In this document: in pieces, positions 54,529-63,248 of the stretch
Layout: each line of letters begins with the position of its first letter
Position numbering within the stretch: the first letter of the stretch is position 1
Source: Halopseudomonas phragmitis
GTDB lineage: Bacteria; Pseudomonadota; Gammaproteobacteria; Pseudomonadales; Pseudomonadaceae
Assembly: GCF_002056295.1 (NCBI RefSeq)
Contig: NZ_CP020100.1
Coordinates: 310,001-374,000 of the forward strand
DNA length: 64,000 bases
Direction: 5' to 3'
Notes under the pieces: generated by a model
Told to the model about the DNA's origin: nothing
Seen by the model: the letters and a program-made list of their open reading frames with translations, nothing else
Database searches by the model: none
Position numbers and translations under genes: made by a program

Positions 54529-57417
54529 ATGGAAGAGCGCGCCAAATCCATCGCCACCAAACTGCTGATTGCCCTGTTCCTGTATTGCCTGCTGGGTTTT
54601 CTGCTGGTCCCCGGCATCATCCTGCATACCCTCAACCATCAGCTCAGCAAACTGGCGCTGGTCCCGGCCAAGGTCAGACAGGTGGAGTTCAATCCGTTTA
54701 CCCTGGAGCTGACCCTCTGGCATTTTCACCTGGGCGAACCGGACAGCCCGCAACTGGCTTTCCGCCGCCTGCACGCCAACCTGCAACTCAAGAGCCTGTG
54801 GAGCGGTGCCCTGCATCTGGCCGATGTCGAACTGGAACGCGCCCACGCCGAAGTATTGTTCAACGCTCAGGGCACCCTCAACCTGACCCAGTTGTTCGAG
54901 CTGCCGGCCAGCGAACCCGAGAACGACAAGCCAGAACAAGACGGCATCTTCCCCCTGCGCATCGATCGCCTGAGCCTGATCAGCAACAGCCTGCACTTTC
55001 AGGATCTGCGCCCGCAGGAGCCGGTTGAATTCGGCTATGACGCCCTGGACCTGACCCTTTATAACCTCAGCACCCTGCCTGAAGATCGCGCCGACATGCG
55101 CCTGCTTGCCGAAGGCCCCTATGGTGCACAACTGCAATGGCAAGGCCAGGTTAGCCTGAGTCCACTAGGCTCTACCGGCCAGCTACAGCTCAGCGACATT
55201 CAGTTTGCGCCGTTCTGGCCCTATGTCCTGGAGACAATTCCTCTGCACCTCAAGGATGGCCAGGGCGAGTTCAGCAGCCACTACCAGCTTGATCTGGCAC
55301 AAGGCACCGAACTACGCCTGGAAAACGCCCAACTGCAGGTGACCAACCTGGCGCTCGACAGCGCCAGCGCACAGCCCCTGCTGCGCCTGGGCAATCTGGA
55401 AATCGATATCAGCCAGGCAGACCTGGCCGCTCAGCAGGTGCTGATCAGCCGCCTTGCCAGCCAGGATCTTGAAGCTTGGGCTGCACGCGAGGCCGATGGC
55501 GAACTGGACTGGCTTAAACTCCTGCCCAGTGACAACGGCACGCAGCCACCTGCCGAGCAAGACCACGAAAGCAGTGAGGCCAGCACTACCACCCGGCCCT
55601 GGCAACTCATCGTCGAACAGGCGCAATTGAGCAATTACCACCTGCATCTGCAGGACCGCCAGCCCGAGCAACCGGTAGCCCTGGAGGTCGGGCCGCTGAA
55701 CCTGACGCTGAGCGACTTCGACAGCCTGAGCGAAAGCCCATTCAACCTGGTTCTGGACACCGGCCTGGGGCCCCAGGGCCAGCTTAAGCTGCAAGGACAG
55801 GCTGGCCTCAACCCAATCAGCGCCAACCTGCAAACCGTACTCAGCGACATAGACCTGCGCCTGAGCCAGTCCTATATCGCTCCCTTCATCAATATCGACC
55901 TGCGTAGCGGCCTGCTCGACAGCCAGTTGCAGATCGCACTGAACGCGCTGGAACCACTGAACCTGAATGTCAGCGGCGATGCTCGTGTACGCCAACTCCA
56001 TGTACGCGATTCGGCACGCGAGCGCGACCTGCTCAAATGGCAGCAGCTCAGCGTGGAGGCCATCGACTACCGCTCAGACCGACTCAAAACCGGCCTGATT
56101 CGTATCCACCAGCCCTATGCCCGCCTGATCATCAATGACGACCTGAGCACCAACTTCAGCGAGTTGCTGGTTCCACAGCCCGAGTCCACCAGCAGCGCAA
56201 ACGACCCCGGTCAGCCCCTGGCCATCCAGATTGCCGGCATCGTCATCGAAGACGGCTCAGCCAACTTCGCCGATTTCAGTCTCCGGCCGAATTTCGCCAC
56301 CGCCCTGGAACAGCTCAACGGCCGCATAGGCACGCTCGACAACCAGCGTAATCTGGCAGCCAGTGTCAACATCACCGGCAAGGTCGACCGCTACGCGCCG
56401 GTCGAAATCAAGGGCGAACTGACCCCCTTCGATCCACTCAACAGTCTCGACATCGCCACCACCTGGCGCAATCTGGAACTGACCACCCTTACGCCCTACT
56501 CCGGCAAGTTCGCCGGCTACCGAATCCGCAAGGGCCGGCTCAATCTGGATCTGCATTACCGTATCCAGCAAGGCCAGCTGAATGCCGCCAACAAGCTGTT
56601 GCTCGAAGACTTGCAACTGGGCGAACGGGTCGACAGCTCGGATGCCGTGAACCTGCCGATTCGCCTGGCCGTAGCCCTGCTCAAGGACACTCGTGGCAAT
56701 ATCGATATCGAACTACCAATCAGCGGCGACCTGAACAACCCAGAATTCAGCGTTATGCCGATTGTCTGGCAAACCCTGCGCAACCTGGTGCTGCGGGCAA
56801 CCCAGGCGCCGTTCAAATTCATCGCCGGGCTGGTTGGCGCCAGTGACGCCGACCTCAGCCAGATCAGCTTCGCACCGGGCAGTGTCGAACTCGACACCAA
56901 TGCACTACAGGCCCTCGACACCCTGGCCAACGCTTTGAACGAGCGACCCAATCTGGCACTTGAGGTTGAAGGCACCAGCGCTCAGGACAGCGATGGCCAG
57001 TACATTGCCGAGCGACGATTGGAACGTGCCTACCAGGAACTTTGGTATCAAACCCTGCAGAGCAGCGGTCAGGCCGTACCCGCCACAGCCGCCGACCTGC
57101 AGGTCGATGACAAACAGAAGCCGGTGCTGCTGGAAGCCATCTACCGCTCAGAGCTTGGACAGCAACCCCCGGAAGAATGGCAGGAGCTGAACCGGGAAGA
57201 GCGCAGCAACCAGCTGCGCGAAGCACTGCTGACCTATTGGGGCCACAGCTCACAACTGCTACGCCGCCTGGCCCAACTACGCGCCAACAGCATCAAGGAT
57301 TACCTGGTAGACCGGGCCGGGCTGGACGCCGAACGTATCTATATGGTCGATGTCAGCAGCGCCACCCCTGCCACTGACGGCAGCATCGCCAGCCTCTTGC
57401 ATCTGGACAGCCGCTAG
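54529..57417 (+). CDS. DUF748 (AsmA-like) domain protein
   Basis: A 962-residue inner-membrane-anchored periplasmic protein. N-terminal helix LLIALFLYCLLGFLLVPGIILHTL, then AsmA-like DUF748 repeats rich in amphipathic strands, with VNITGKVDRYAPVEIKGELTPFDP and YSGKFAGYRIRKGRLNLDLHY as recognisable family stretches, and a C-terminal OmpA-like segment with FAPGSVELDTNALQALDTLANALNERPNLALEVEG. AsmA relatives move phospholipids or influence outer-membrane assembly; the specific role of this one is unknown. It stands alone between a terminator and the tRNA-Met promoter. Confidence 0.88.
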   Translation: MEERAKSIATKLLIALFLYCLLGFLLVPGIILHTLNHQLSKLALVPAKVRQVEFNPFTLELTLWHFHLGEPDSPQLAFRRLHANLQLKSLWSGALHLADVELERAHAEVLFNAQGTLNLTQLFELPASEPENDKPEQDGIFPLRIDRLSLISNSLHFQDLRPQEPVEFGYDALDLTLYNLSTLPEDRADMRLLAEGPYGAQLQWQGQVSLSPLGSTGQLQLSDIQFAPFWPYVLETIPLHLKDGQGEFSSHYQLDLAQGTELRLENAQLQVTNLALDSASAQPLLRLGNLEIDISQADLAAQQVLISRLASQDLEAWAAREADGELDWLKLLPSDNGTQPPAEQDHESSEASTTTRPWQLIVEQAQLSNYHLHLQDRQPEQPVALEVGPLNLTLSDFDSLSESPFNLVLDTGLGPQGQLKLQGQAGLNPISANLQTVLSDIDLRLSQSYIAPFINIDLRSGLLDSQLQIALNALEPLNLNVSGDARVRQLHVRDSARERDLLKWQQLSVEAIDYRSDRLKTGLIRIHQPYARLIINDDLSTNFSELLVPQPESTSSANDPGQPLAIQIAGIVIEDGSANFADFSLRPNFATALEQLNGRIGTLDNQRNLAASVNITGKVDRYAPVEIKGELTPFDPLNSLDIATTWRNLELTTLTPYSGKFAGYRIRKGRLNLDLHYRIQQGQLNAANKLLLEDLQLGERVDSSDAVNLPIRLAVALLKDTRGNIDIELPISGDLNNPEFSVMPIVWQTLRNLVLRATQAPFKFIAGLVGASDADLSQISFAPGSVELDTNALQALDTLANALNERPNLALEVEGTSAQDSDGQYIAERRLERAYQELWYQTLQSSGQAVPATAADLQVDDKQKPVLLEAIYRSELGQQPPEEWQELNREERSNQLREALLTYWGHSSQLLRRLAQLRANSIKDYLVDRAGLDAERIYMVDVSSATPATDGSIASLLHLDSR

Positions 57418-57472
57418 CCTCGGCACCAGGTTAAGCACTTGAAATGGCAGACAAAAAAATGCGGACAAAGAC

Positions 57473-57501
57473 TTGACTTTAGGCGCTGGCAACTGAATAA
57501 T
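57473..57501 (+). promoter_or_regulatory. sigma-70 promoter of tRNA-Met
   Basis: TTGACT at 57473-57478 and AATAAT at 57496-57501, 17 bases apart, are close to consensus. A GC-rich discriminator (GCGCGCC) follows, as in stringently controlled stable-RNA promoters. Transcription would begin about eight bases before the tRNA. Confidence 0.75.
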
Positions 57502-57514
57502 GCGCGCCTCGGAT

Positions 57515-57591
57515 GGCTACATAGCTCAGCTGGTTAGAGCACAGCATTCATAATGCTGGGGTCCCTGGTTCAAGTCCAGGTGTAGCCACCA
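57515..57591 (+). tRNA. tRNA-Met, elongator (anticodon CAT)
   Basis: A 77-base cloverleaf. GGCTACA pairs with TGTAGCC, D-arm AGCTCAGCTGGTTAGAGC, anticodon loop TTCATAA (CAT), T-arm CTGGTTCAAGTCCAG, CCA encoded. The fully paired acceptor end, without the initiator-type C1-A72 mismatch, marks it as elongator rather than initiator; an Ile2 tRNA with a lysidine-modified CAT cannot be wholly excluded by eye. Confidence 0.95.
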
Positions 57592-57599
57592 ACCTTTTC

Positions 57600-57629
57600 A
57601 AGGGCTTAGCTTCGGCTAGGCCCTTTTTT
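57600..57629 (+). terminator. intrinsic terminator of tRNA-Met
   Basis: AAGGGCTTAGC pairs with GCTAGGCCCTT across a TTCG tetraloop, followed by T-residues up to 57629. A very stable terminator. Confidence 0.93.
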
Positions 57630-57679
57630 ATTGCCCGCTAACCAGCCCAATGCTACGACCCTAGTCGCTGATCAACGAC

Positions 57680-58672
57680 TCACAACCGCCGCAACACCTC
57701 ACGTTCCAGAGTCAGCGTAGTGCTCCGCCCAAGCTCAAGACTACCAAGGCTCTCCAGCGTAGCAGCCACCGCGCTCTCCAGTCGTTCAGCCTGCTCCGGC
57801 AACGCCCAGTGATGGCGTAACAGCAAGGCAGCACTGAGCAGCGCCGCCAGCGGATTGGCCTGACCGGTACCGGCAATATCCGGGGCACTGCCATGCACCG
57901 GTTCGGCCAGGGCGATACCCTCCCCCAGATTCAGTGACGGCGCCATACCCAGACCACCGGACCAGTAGCAGGCCAGGTCGGAGAGGATGTCGCCAAACAG
58001 ATTGGTGGTCAGCAGAATATCGAACGCGTCGGGACGCTCGACCAACTGCAGCGCTGCCACATCCACCAGCCGCTCATCCACAAGATGATCGAGCCCCTGC
58101 TCGGCCAGGATCTGCCGACAACTATCGCGGAACAGCCCGCAAGTCAACGGCAGCACATTGGCCTTGTGAACCAGGGTTATCCGCCGCGCCGAGCGCTGAC
58201 GAGCCACCTGCGCGGCAAAACCGGCGATCCGTTCACTGGCCTGGCGGCTGATGTGTCGCTCGGCTATTGCCTTGTCAGGCCCCGACATGGACTCGCGCCC
58301 GACATACAGACCTTCACTGTTTTCCCGCAGGATCAGCATATCGATGCCCGCCCGGGGTGATACCAGCGGCCAACTTCTGACCGGACGAAGATTGACGGCC
58401 AACCCCAACTGCTGACGCAAGGTCAGGATCGCACTGCGGTAACCTTCGACCGGCCGGGTCGGTGAGGACACTGCACCAAACAAGCCAGCCCCGCACTCTC
58501 GCATCGCCGCCAGGGTCGCTGCCGGAACCACCTCACCGCTACGCTGAAAGCAGTCCCAACCGGCCTGCGCCTCGATAACTTGCAGCTCGGGTAACAAACG
58601 CATCAAAGCGCCGACCGCGACCGGAACCACTTCACAGCCAATGCCATCACCAGGGATTACACACAGCCGCAT
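57680..58672 (-). CDS. homoisocitrate/isopropylmalate dehydrogenase family protein
   Basis: A 330-residue NAD-dependent beta-decarboxylating dehydrogenase. IPGDGIGCEVVP at the N-terminus, LRENSEGLYVGRE, VHKANVLPLTCGLF (catalytic Lys), TTNLFGDILSDL (metal-binding Asp) and VHGSAPDIAGTGQANP are present. The overall pattern is closer to homoisocitrate dehydrogenases than to LeuB, but substrate specificity cannot be read. ATG 58672 with GGAG six bases upstream, sharing one base with the upstream stop. It lies at the far end of the leuA unit, so a 2-oxoacid-elongation role is possible. Confidence 0.85.
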   Translation of the reverse strand: MRLCVIPGDGIGCEVVPVAVGALMRLLPELQVIEAQAGWDCFQRSGEVVPAATLAAMRECGAGLFGAVSSPTRPVEGYRSAILTLRQQLGLAVNLRPVRSWPLVSPRAGIDMLILRENSEGLYVGRESMSGPDKAIAERHISRQASERIAGFAAQVARQRSARRITLVHKANVLPLTCGLFRDSCRQILAEQGLDHLVDERLVDVAALQLVERPDAFDILLTTNLFGDILSDLACYWSGGLGMAPSLNLGEGIALAEPVHGSAPDIAGTGQANPLAALLSAALLLRHHWALPEQAERLESAVAATLESLGSLELGRSTTLTLEREVLRRL

Positions 58673-59571
58673 CAATGACTCCTGCGCCCTGACCAGGTCG
58701 CCAACAGCAAGCCGAGGAAGGTCAGAACACCTCCCAGCAGATGGAACCAGCGCAAATGCTCACCCAGCAACAGCACCCCGAGCAGAGCAGCAAAGACCGG
58801 CATCAGATAACTGAACAGTGACGCAGTTGCCGGGCCCAGGACCCGGACTCCATTGTTCCAGGCCCAGTAGGCCAGCAGCGAGGCGAACACTGCGGTATAT
58901 GCCACCGCGCCCAAAGCAGGCAAACTCAAGGGCATGCCGCCGACCCGCGCCAGCTCCCACAGGTAGAACGGCAGCAGCAGCGGCACTCCGCACAACAGCA
59001 TAGCTGCCAACAGCGTCAACCCTGGCACCGCCACCGGCCAGCGCCGCAGCAAGACCGAGTACAGCCCCCAAGTCATGACCGCCAGCACCATGATCAGGTC
59101 GCCATTGTTGAAGGCCAGTTCCAGCAGATTGGCCGGCTGACCGGAAGTCAGAATCACCAGCAGGCCACAGAACGACAACAGCGTGCCGGCCAGGGTCAAC
59201 AGACTTGGCCATTCGCGCAGCAACAGCACTGACCAGATGAATGCCGCTACCGGCAAGCCGGTGTTGACCAGAGTGATGTTGATCGCCGTGGTACTCTGGG
59301 CCGCTAGATACAGCAGCGTGTTGTAGGAGGAGATACTCAGCGCCGCCAGCACTGCGACCCGCCAGCGCTGACGCCATAGCGTTTGCCGGTGCAGCCATAG
59401 CCCCTGTGCAGTAAAAGGTAACAGCAACAGCAGCGCCGTGGTCCAGCGCCAGAAAGACAGCCCGATCGGTGGCAACAGCCCGGCAGTGGCACGAGCCAGC
59501 AAGGCATTCCCGGCCCAGGCCAGAGCGCAGACCACCAGGCCTACCATGGCCATGTGCCGGGCAGAAAGCAT
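58672..59571 (-). CDS. EamA/DMT family transporter
   Basis: A 299-residue drug/metabolite transporter with ten membrane helices in two EamA repeats (about 6-140 and 150-290). Typical elements are WAGNALLARATAGLLPPIGLSFWRW near the start and YLMPVFAALLGVLLLGE in the second half. Probable amino-acid or metabolite efflux. ATG 59571 shares one base with the stop of can (TGATG coupling); its downstream gene begins the same way. Confidence 0.88.
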   Translation of the reverse strand: MLSARHMAMVGLVVCALAWAGNALLARATAGLLPPIGLSFWRWTTALLLLLPFTAQGLWLHRQTLWRQRWRVAVLAALSISSYNTLLYLAAQSTTAINITLVNTGLPVAAFIWSVLLLREWPSLLTLAGTLLSFCGLLVILTSGQPANLLELAFNNGDLIMVLAVMTWGLYSVLLRRWPVAVPGLTLLAAMLLCGVPLLLPFYLWELARVGGMPLSLPALGAVAYTAVFASLLAYWAWNNGVRVLGPATASLFSYLMPVFAALLGVLLLGEHLRWFHLLGGVLTFLGLLLATWSGRRSH

Positions 59572-60206
59572 CAAGGCAAGCTCAACCGGTACTGTTCGGG
59601 AATCTGCTCCAGCCCCCGGACAGTTACATTGAGGTTTTTCAGATGGCCGTCCTTGATCCCATAAATAAAGCCATGCACCGCTAGATCCTGACCGCGGTGC
59701 CAGGCATTCTGGACAATGCTGCTGTGACTGACATTGGCGACCTGCTGAATCACATTCAACTCGCACATCCGATCAAGCTTGGTTTCGTCGTCCGGCAGTT
59801 TCTCAAGCCGATCCCAGTTTTCGTAGTACAGATCGCGAATCGAGCGCAGCCAGCCATCGATCAGTCCTAACTGGCGGTTGCGCATCGCCGCCTGCACGCC
59901 GCCACAACCATAATGGCCGGTGACAATGATGTGCTTGACCTTGAGCACATCGACGGCGTATTGCATGACCGACAGACAATTGAGGTCGGTATGCAACACC
60001 ACGTTGGCAACATTGCGATGGACGAACAGCTCACCCGGCAACAAGCCAACGATTTCATTGGCCGGTACCCGCGAGTCAGCGCAGCCGATCCACAGATACT
60101 CGGGGGCCTGCTGGCCAGCCAGCTTGCTGAAAAACTCGGGGTCTTCTTCTTTGATCGCTTCGGCCCATTGCCGGTTATTGACGAACAACTGCTTCAGATC
60201 CGGCAT
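59571..60206 (-). CDS. can: beta-class carbonic anhydrase
   Basis: A 211-residue zinc enzyme that interconverts CO2 and bicarbonate. Cys42, Asp44, Arg46 (IGCADSRVP), His98 and Cys101 (GHYGCGG) form the zinc site with exactly the numbering of E. coli Can when the second of two adjacent ATGs (60206) is used; that ATG is also six bases from GGGAG, against three for the first. Followed by the EamA gene through a one-base overlap. Confidence 0.96.
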   Translation of the reverse strand: MPDLKQLFVNNRQWAEAIKEEDPEFFSKLAGQQAPEYLWIGCADSRVPANEIVGLLPGELFVHRNVANVVLHTDLNCLSVMQYAVDVLKVKHIIVTGHYGCGGVQAAMRNRQLGLIDGWLRSIRDLYYENWDRLEKLPDDETKLDRMCELNVIQQVANVSHSSIVQNAWHRGQDLAVHGFIYGIKDGHLKNLNVTVRGLEQIPEQYRLSLP

Positions 60207-60265
60207 CATCCGCTCCCTTTTGATTGGTTACCGGTGTCGGACGCCGATAGCTCCAGCCACGTCAC

Positions 60266-60718
60266 CTAATCAAGCAACGAGTAGGCCATGACCAGGGCAT
60301 CCTCACGCCCACCGACTGCCGGGTAATAGCCTTTGCGTCGACCAATTTCGTTAAAACCAAAACGCTCATAGAGACGGAAAGCACTCTGATTCGATTCACG
60401 CACTTCCAGAAACGCCACCTCAGCCTGGCGTGCCCGGGCCTGCTGCATCAAATGCTCGAGTAACTGCAAACCCAGGCCATTGCCCTGATTCTCCGGCTTG
60501 ACAGTGATATTGAGCAGATGAGACTCATCGCCAGCCGTCATCAGCACACCATGCCCGACTTGCTGATCGCCGGCAAACATCAGCCAGCACTCGTAACCGG
60601 ATTTCAGGCAATCGAGAAAAATTCCCCGGGTCCAGGGATGGCTGAAGGCGGCAAACTCGACTTTCAGAACCGCATCGATATCGGCCTCGGTCATCGGCCG
60701 AAAACGCACTGCACTCAT
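60266..60718 (-). CDS. rimI: ribosomal-protein-alanine N-acetyltransferase RimI
   Basis: A 150-residue GNAT enzyme that acetylates the N-terminus of ribosomal protein S18. LLNITVKPENQGNGLGLQLLEHL contains the acetyl-CoA loop, and EVRESNQSAFRLYERFGFNEIGRRKGYYP is the RimI signature. Overlaps holD by four bases, as in the E. coli holD-rimI operon. Confidence 0.95.
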   Translation of the reverse strand: MSAVRFRPMTEADIDAVLKVEFAAFSHPWTRGIFLDCLKSGYECWLMFAGDQQVGHGVLMTAGDESHLLNITVKPENQGNGLGLQLLEHLMQQARARQAEVAFLEVRESNQSAFRLYERFGFNEIGRRKGYYPAVGGREDALVMAYSLLD

Positions 60719-61491
60719 TCACGCTCCTGCCAGCGCCGCATGACCCGGCGCAACAACGCCCATAGCCGGGCCTTTTCTGCTGGTTCATTCATCAGGCTCT
60801 GCAGCTCCGGGCAGAACCAGGCCGGAGCCAGTTGATCCAGAGCCAGCTCACGCTGGAACAGCTCAAGCGCCTGCTCAGGGACCGGCTCGCCCAGCAGCGC
60901 CGCACGCGGACCGAAGCAGCCGATCGACACCACCCCTTGTTCTTCCAGGCGCCCCTGCATGAAAGCCTGCAAGGCCAGATGCGCCGCCTGGGCGCTACGA
61001 TCAAACTGCGGATTACGGCTCAGCGGCCAGCGGAAATCGGCCAGCAGACGCACACCAGGCAACCCGGCCGCCCGGACAATATCGTCCAGCAAGCGCCGCG
61101 CCGACATGCCACTTTCCAGGCCCGGTTCCGGCAGTTCCAGCAATAGGGCACAGGGACCGGCCAGCCACAGCTGCAGATAGAACGGTTCCAGAGCAACCTG
61201 GCTGCGAGTGTCCGCGGGTTCAACTGGCGGTTCGGCTACCGGGGGGACTGGTGCTTCGACCGCCCGCCCCGGACGGACCAGCTCAGGCCGGCGCCGGATC
61301 ACCGGAGCCTCAACGCCCGGTGACAGGCTTTCACGGGAGGGCGGCGCTGCGGTCTCGGGCTCCTGCGGCGGCTGCGCCAGTACTGGCCACTCGGCCGGCA
61401 GGCGTGGCGGCGCGTGTGTCAGTGGCTCGCGTGGCAGCCAGGAGCTGATGCCCATGGCTTGCAGATATCCCAGTCGTGTAGGCTCCAGCAT
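60715..61491 (-). CDS. holD: DNA polymerase III psi subunit, pseudomonad type (HolD-like)
   Basis: A 258-residue protein, much longer than E. coli HolD (137). The N-terminus RLGYLQAMGISSWLPREP resembles the chi-binding start of HolD (LQQLGITQW) and the C-terminal EKARLWALLRRVMRRW its final helix. Between lies a proline-rich linker (about 28-98). From memory, the cryptic psi subunit of the P. aeruginosa replicase is the homologous gene upstream of rimI. It would link the clamp loader to SSB through chi. ATG 61491 overlaps the leuA stop by one base. Confidence 0.8.
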   Translation of the reverse strand: MLEPTRLGYLQAMGISSWLPREPLTHAPPRLPAEWPVLAQPPQEPETAAPPSRESLSPGVEAPVIRRRPELVRPGRAVEAPVPPVAEPPVEPADTRSQVALEPFYLQLWLAGPCALLLELPEPGLESGMSARRLLDDIVRAAGLPGVRLLADFRWPLSRNPQFDRSAQAAHLALQAFMQGRLEEQGVVSIGCFGPRAALLGEPVPEQALELFQRELALDQLAPAWFCPELQSLMNEPAEKARLWALLRRVMRRWQERE

Positions 61492-63032
61492 CAAACGTCA
61501 GCCGCCTGCGGATGGGCTTTGTAAGCCCCAGCCTGCATCAGGTTCAGCGCATTGATATAGGCCTTGGCCGATGCCACGACGATATCGGTATCGGCCCCGT
61601 TGCCATTGACGATACGTCCGGCCTTTTCCAGTCGCACGGTCACCTCACCCTGGGAGTCGGTGCCTTCGGTAATCGCGTTGACCGAGTACAGTTGCAGGGT
61701 GGCCTGCGAACCGATGATCTTCTCGATGGCCTTGAACGTGGCATCGACCGGCCCGGAGCCCTGGGCCCGTGCCTCGCGCTCTTCGCCATCGACACTGATC
61801 TGGACATAGGCCTCGGGCACCTCGCCCATCCGTGAAGCCACCTCCAGATGCACCAGCCGGGTGTGTTCAACCACCTCGGTCAAGGTATCGCTGACCAGCG
61901 CCTGCAGATCCTCGTCAAAGATCTCGTGCTTGCGGTCAGCCAGTTGCTTAAAACGGGCAAAGGCGGCGTTCAGCTCTTCACCGCTGAGCTGAATACCCAG
62001 CTCTTCCAGCCGCGAGCGGAAGGCGTTGCGCCCGGACAGTTTACCCAGCGACAGTTTGTTAGTGTGCCAGCCGACCGACTGGGCACTCATGATTTCGTAG
62101 GTTTCGCGATGCTTGAGCACCCCGTCCTGATGAATCCCGGACTCATGGGCAAAAGCGTTGGCGCCGACAATCGCCTTGTTCGGCTGGACCGGGAAACCGG
62201 TAATGCCCGACACCAGGCGCGAGGTACTGAGAATATTTTCGGTGACGATCCCGGTGCTGACACCCAATACGTCATGGCGGGTCTTGATCGCCATCACGAT
62301 CTCTTCCAGCGAGGCATTGCCGGCCCGCTCGCCCAGACCATTGATGGTGCATTCGACCTGACGCGCACCAGCCGTCACTGCCGCCAGCGAGTTGGCCACC
62401 GCCAGCCCCAGATCATTATGACAGTGCACCGAAAAGACCGCCTGATCGGCATTCGGCACCCGCTCGATGATCGCCCGGATGGTCTCGGCGAACTGGTGCG
62501 GAATGGCGTAGCCAACGGTATCGGGAATGTTGATGGTGCGAGCGCCGGCAGCGATTGCAGCTTCGATGATCCGGCACAGGAAGTCGATTTCCGAGCGCCC
62601 GGCATCTTCGCAGGAGAACTCCACATCCGCGCACAGGTTGCGTGCACGCTTGACCGCGCGCACCGCCTGCTCGACAACCTGATCAGGCTCGAGCTTGAGC
62701 TTGTACTGCATATGGATCGGGCTGGTGGCAATGAAGGTATGAATGCGGCCACTGTTGGCCCCGGCCAGCGCCTCGGCGGCGCGATCGATATCGGCATCCA
62801 CCGCCCGTGACAGACTGCACACGGTGCTGTCTTTGATGGTATCGGCAATCGCCTTGACCGCCTCGAAATCGCCGGGACTGGCAATAGCGAAGCCGGCCTC
62901 AATCACATCGACCCGCAGCTTCTCCAGCGCCTTGGCAATACGCAGCTTCTCTTCTTTGGTCATGGACGCGCCGGGGCTCTGTTCACCATCGCGCAGAGTG
63001 GTGTCGAATATGATCACACGGTCCTGACTCAT
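61491..63032 (-). CDS. leuA: 2-isopropylmalate synthase
   Basis: A 513-residue first enzyme of leucine synthesis, condensing acetyl-CoA and 2-ketoisovalerate. Catalytic start [18 protein letters not shown], metal site [36 protein letters not shown] and a C-terminal LeuA regulatory domain (from about residue 390) for leucine feedback. This is the E. coli-like type 1 enzyme, whereas PAO1 LeuA, as I recall, is the longer type 2. ATG 63032 has GGAG eight bases upstream. Heads leuA-holD-rimI. Confidence 0.96.
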   Translation of the reverse strand: MSQDRVIIFDTTLRDGEQSPGASMTKEEKLRIAKALEKLRVDVIEAGFAIASPGDFEAVKAIADTIKDSTVCSLSRAVDADIDRAAEALAGANSGRIHTFIATSPIHMQYKLKLEPDQVVEQAVRAVKRARNLCADVEFSCEDAGRSEIDFLCRIIEAAIAAGARTINIPDTVGYAIPHQFAETIRAIIERVPNADQAVFSVHCHNDLGLAVANSLAAVTAGARQVECTINGLGERAGNASLEEIVMAIKTRHDVLGVSTGIVTENILSTSRLVSGITGFPVQPNKAIVGANAFAHESGIHQDGVLKHRETYEIMSAQSVGWHTNKLSLGKLSGRNAFRSRLEELGIQLSGEELNAAFARFKQLADRKHEIFDEDLQALVSDTLTEVVEHTRLVHLEVASRMGEVPEAYVQISVDGEEREARAQGSGPVDATFKAIEKIIGSQATLQLYSVNAITEGTDSQGEVTVRLEKAGRIVNGNGADTDIVVASAKAYINALNLMQAGAYKAHPQAADV

Positions 63033-63062
63033 CGGTCTGTCTCCTCGATTTTGCATCCCCAT

Positions 63063-63068
63063 ACTATA
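63063..63068 (-). promoter_or_regulatory. candidate -10 element of leuA
   Basis: TATAGT on the minus strand, 31 bases upstream of the leuA ATG; no good -35. The 216-base gap to the divergent acyl-CoA synthetase gene shows no leucine-rich leader peptide or attenuator. Confidence 0.35.
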
Positions 63069-63248
63069 ACTCATCCACTATGAAGACGGTGCTTTGAGCC
63101 GGCGTGCAAGCGGACTACCTGCGTTACAGTTATGACCGGACAACACCCGTGTGACTGGCTGTTCACAGCGTGACGCAGCAGGGTTTAACCTAGGGCCATA
63201 CAACCTTGATCCAGATAACGACAACCAGTACGGCAAGGGGGCTAAGGC

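Noticed and set aside
63033-63140. Leader peptide or attenuator for leuA
   Set aside because: Short frames here contain no run of leucine codons and no terminator/antiterminator pair is visible.
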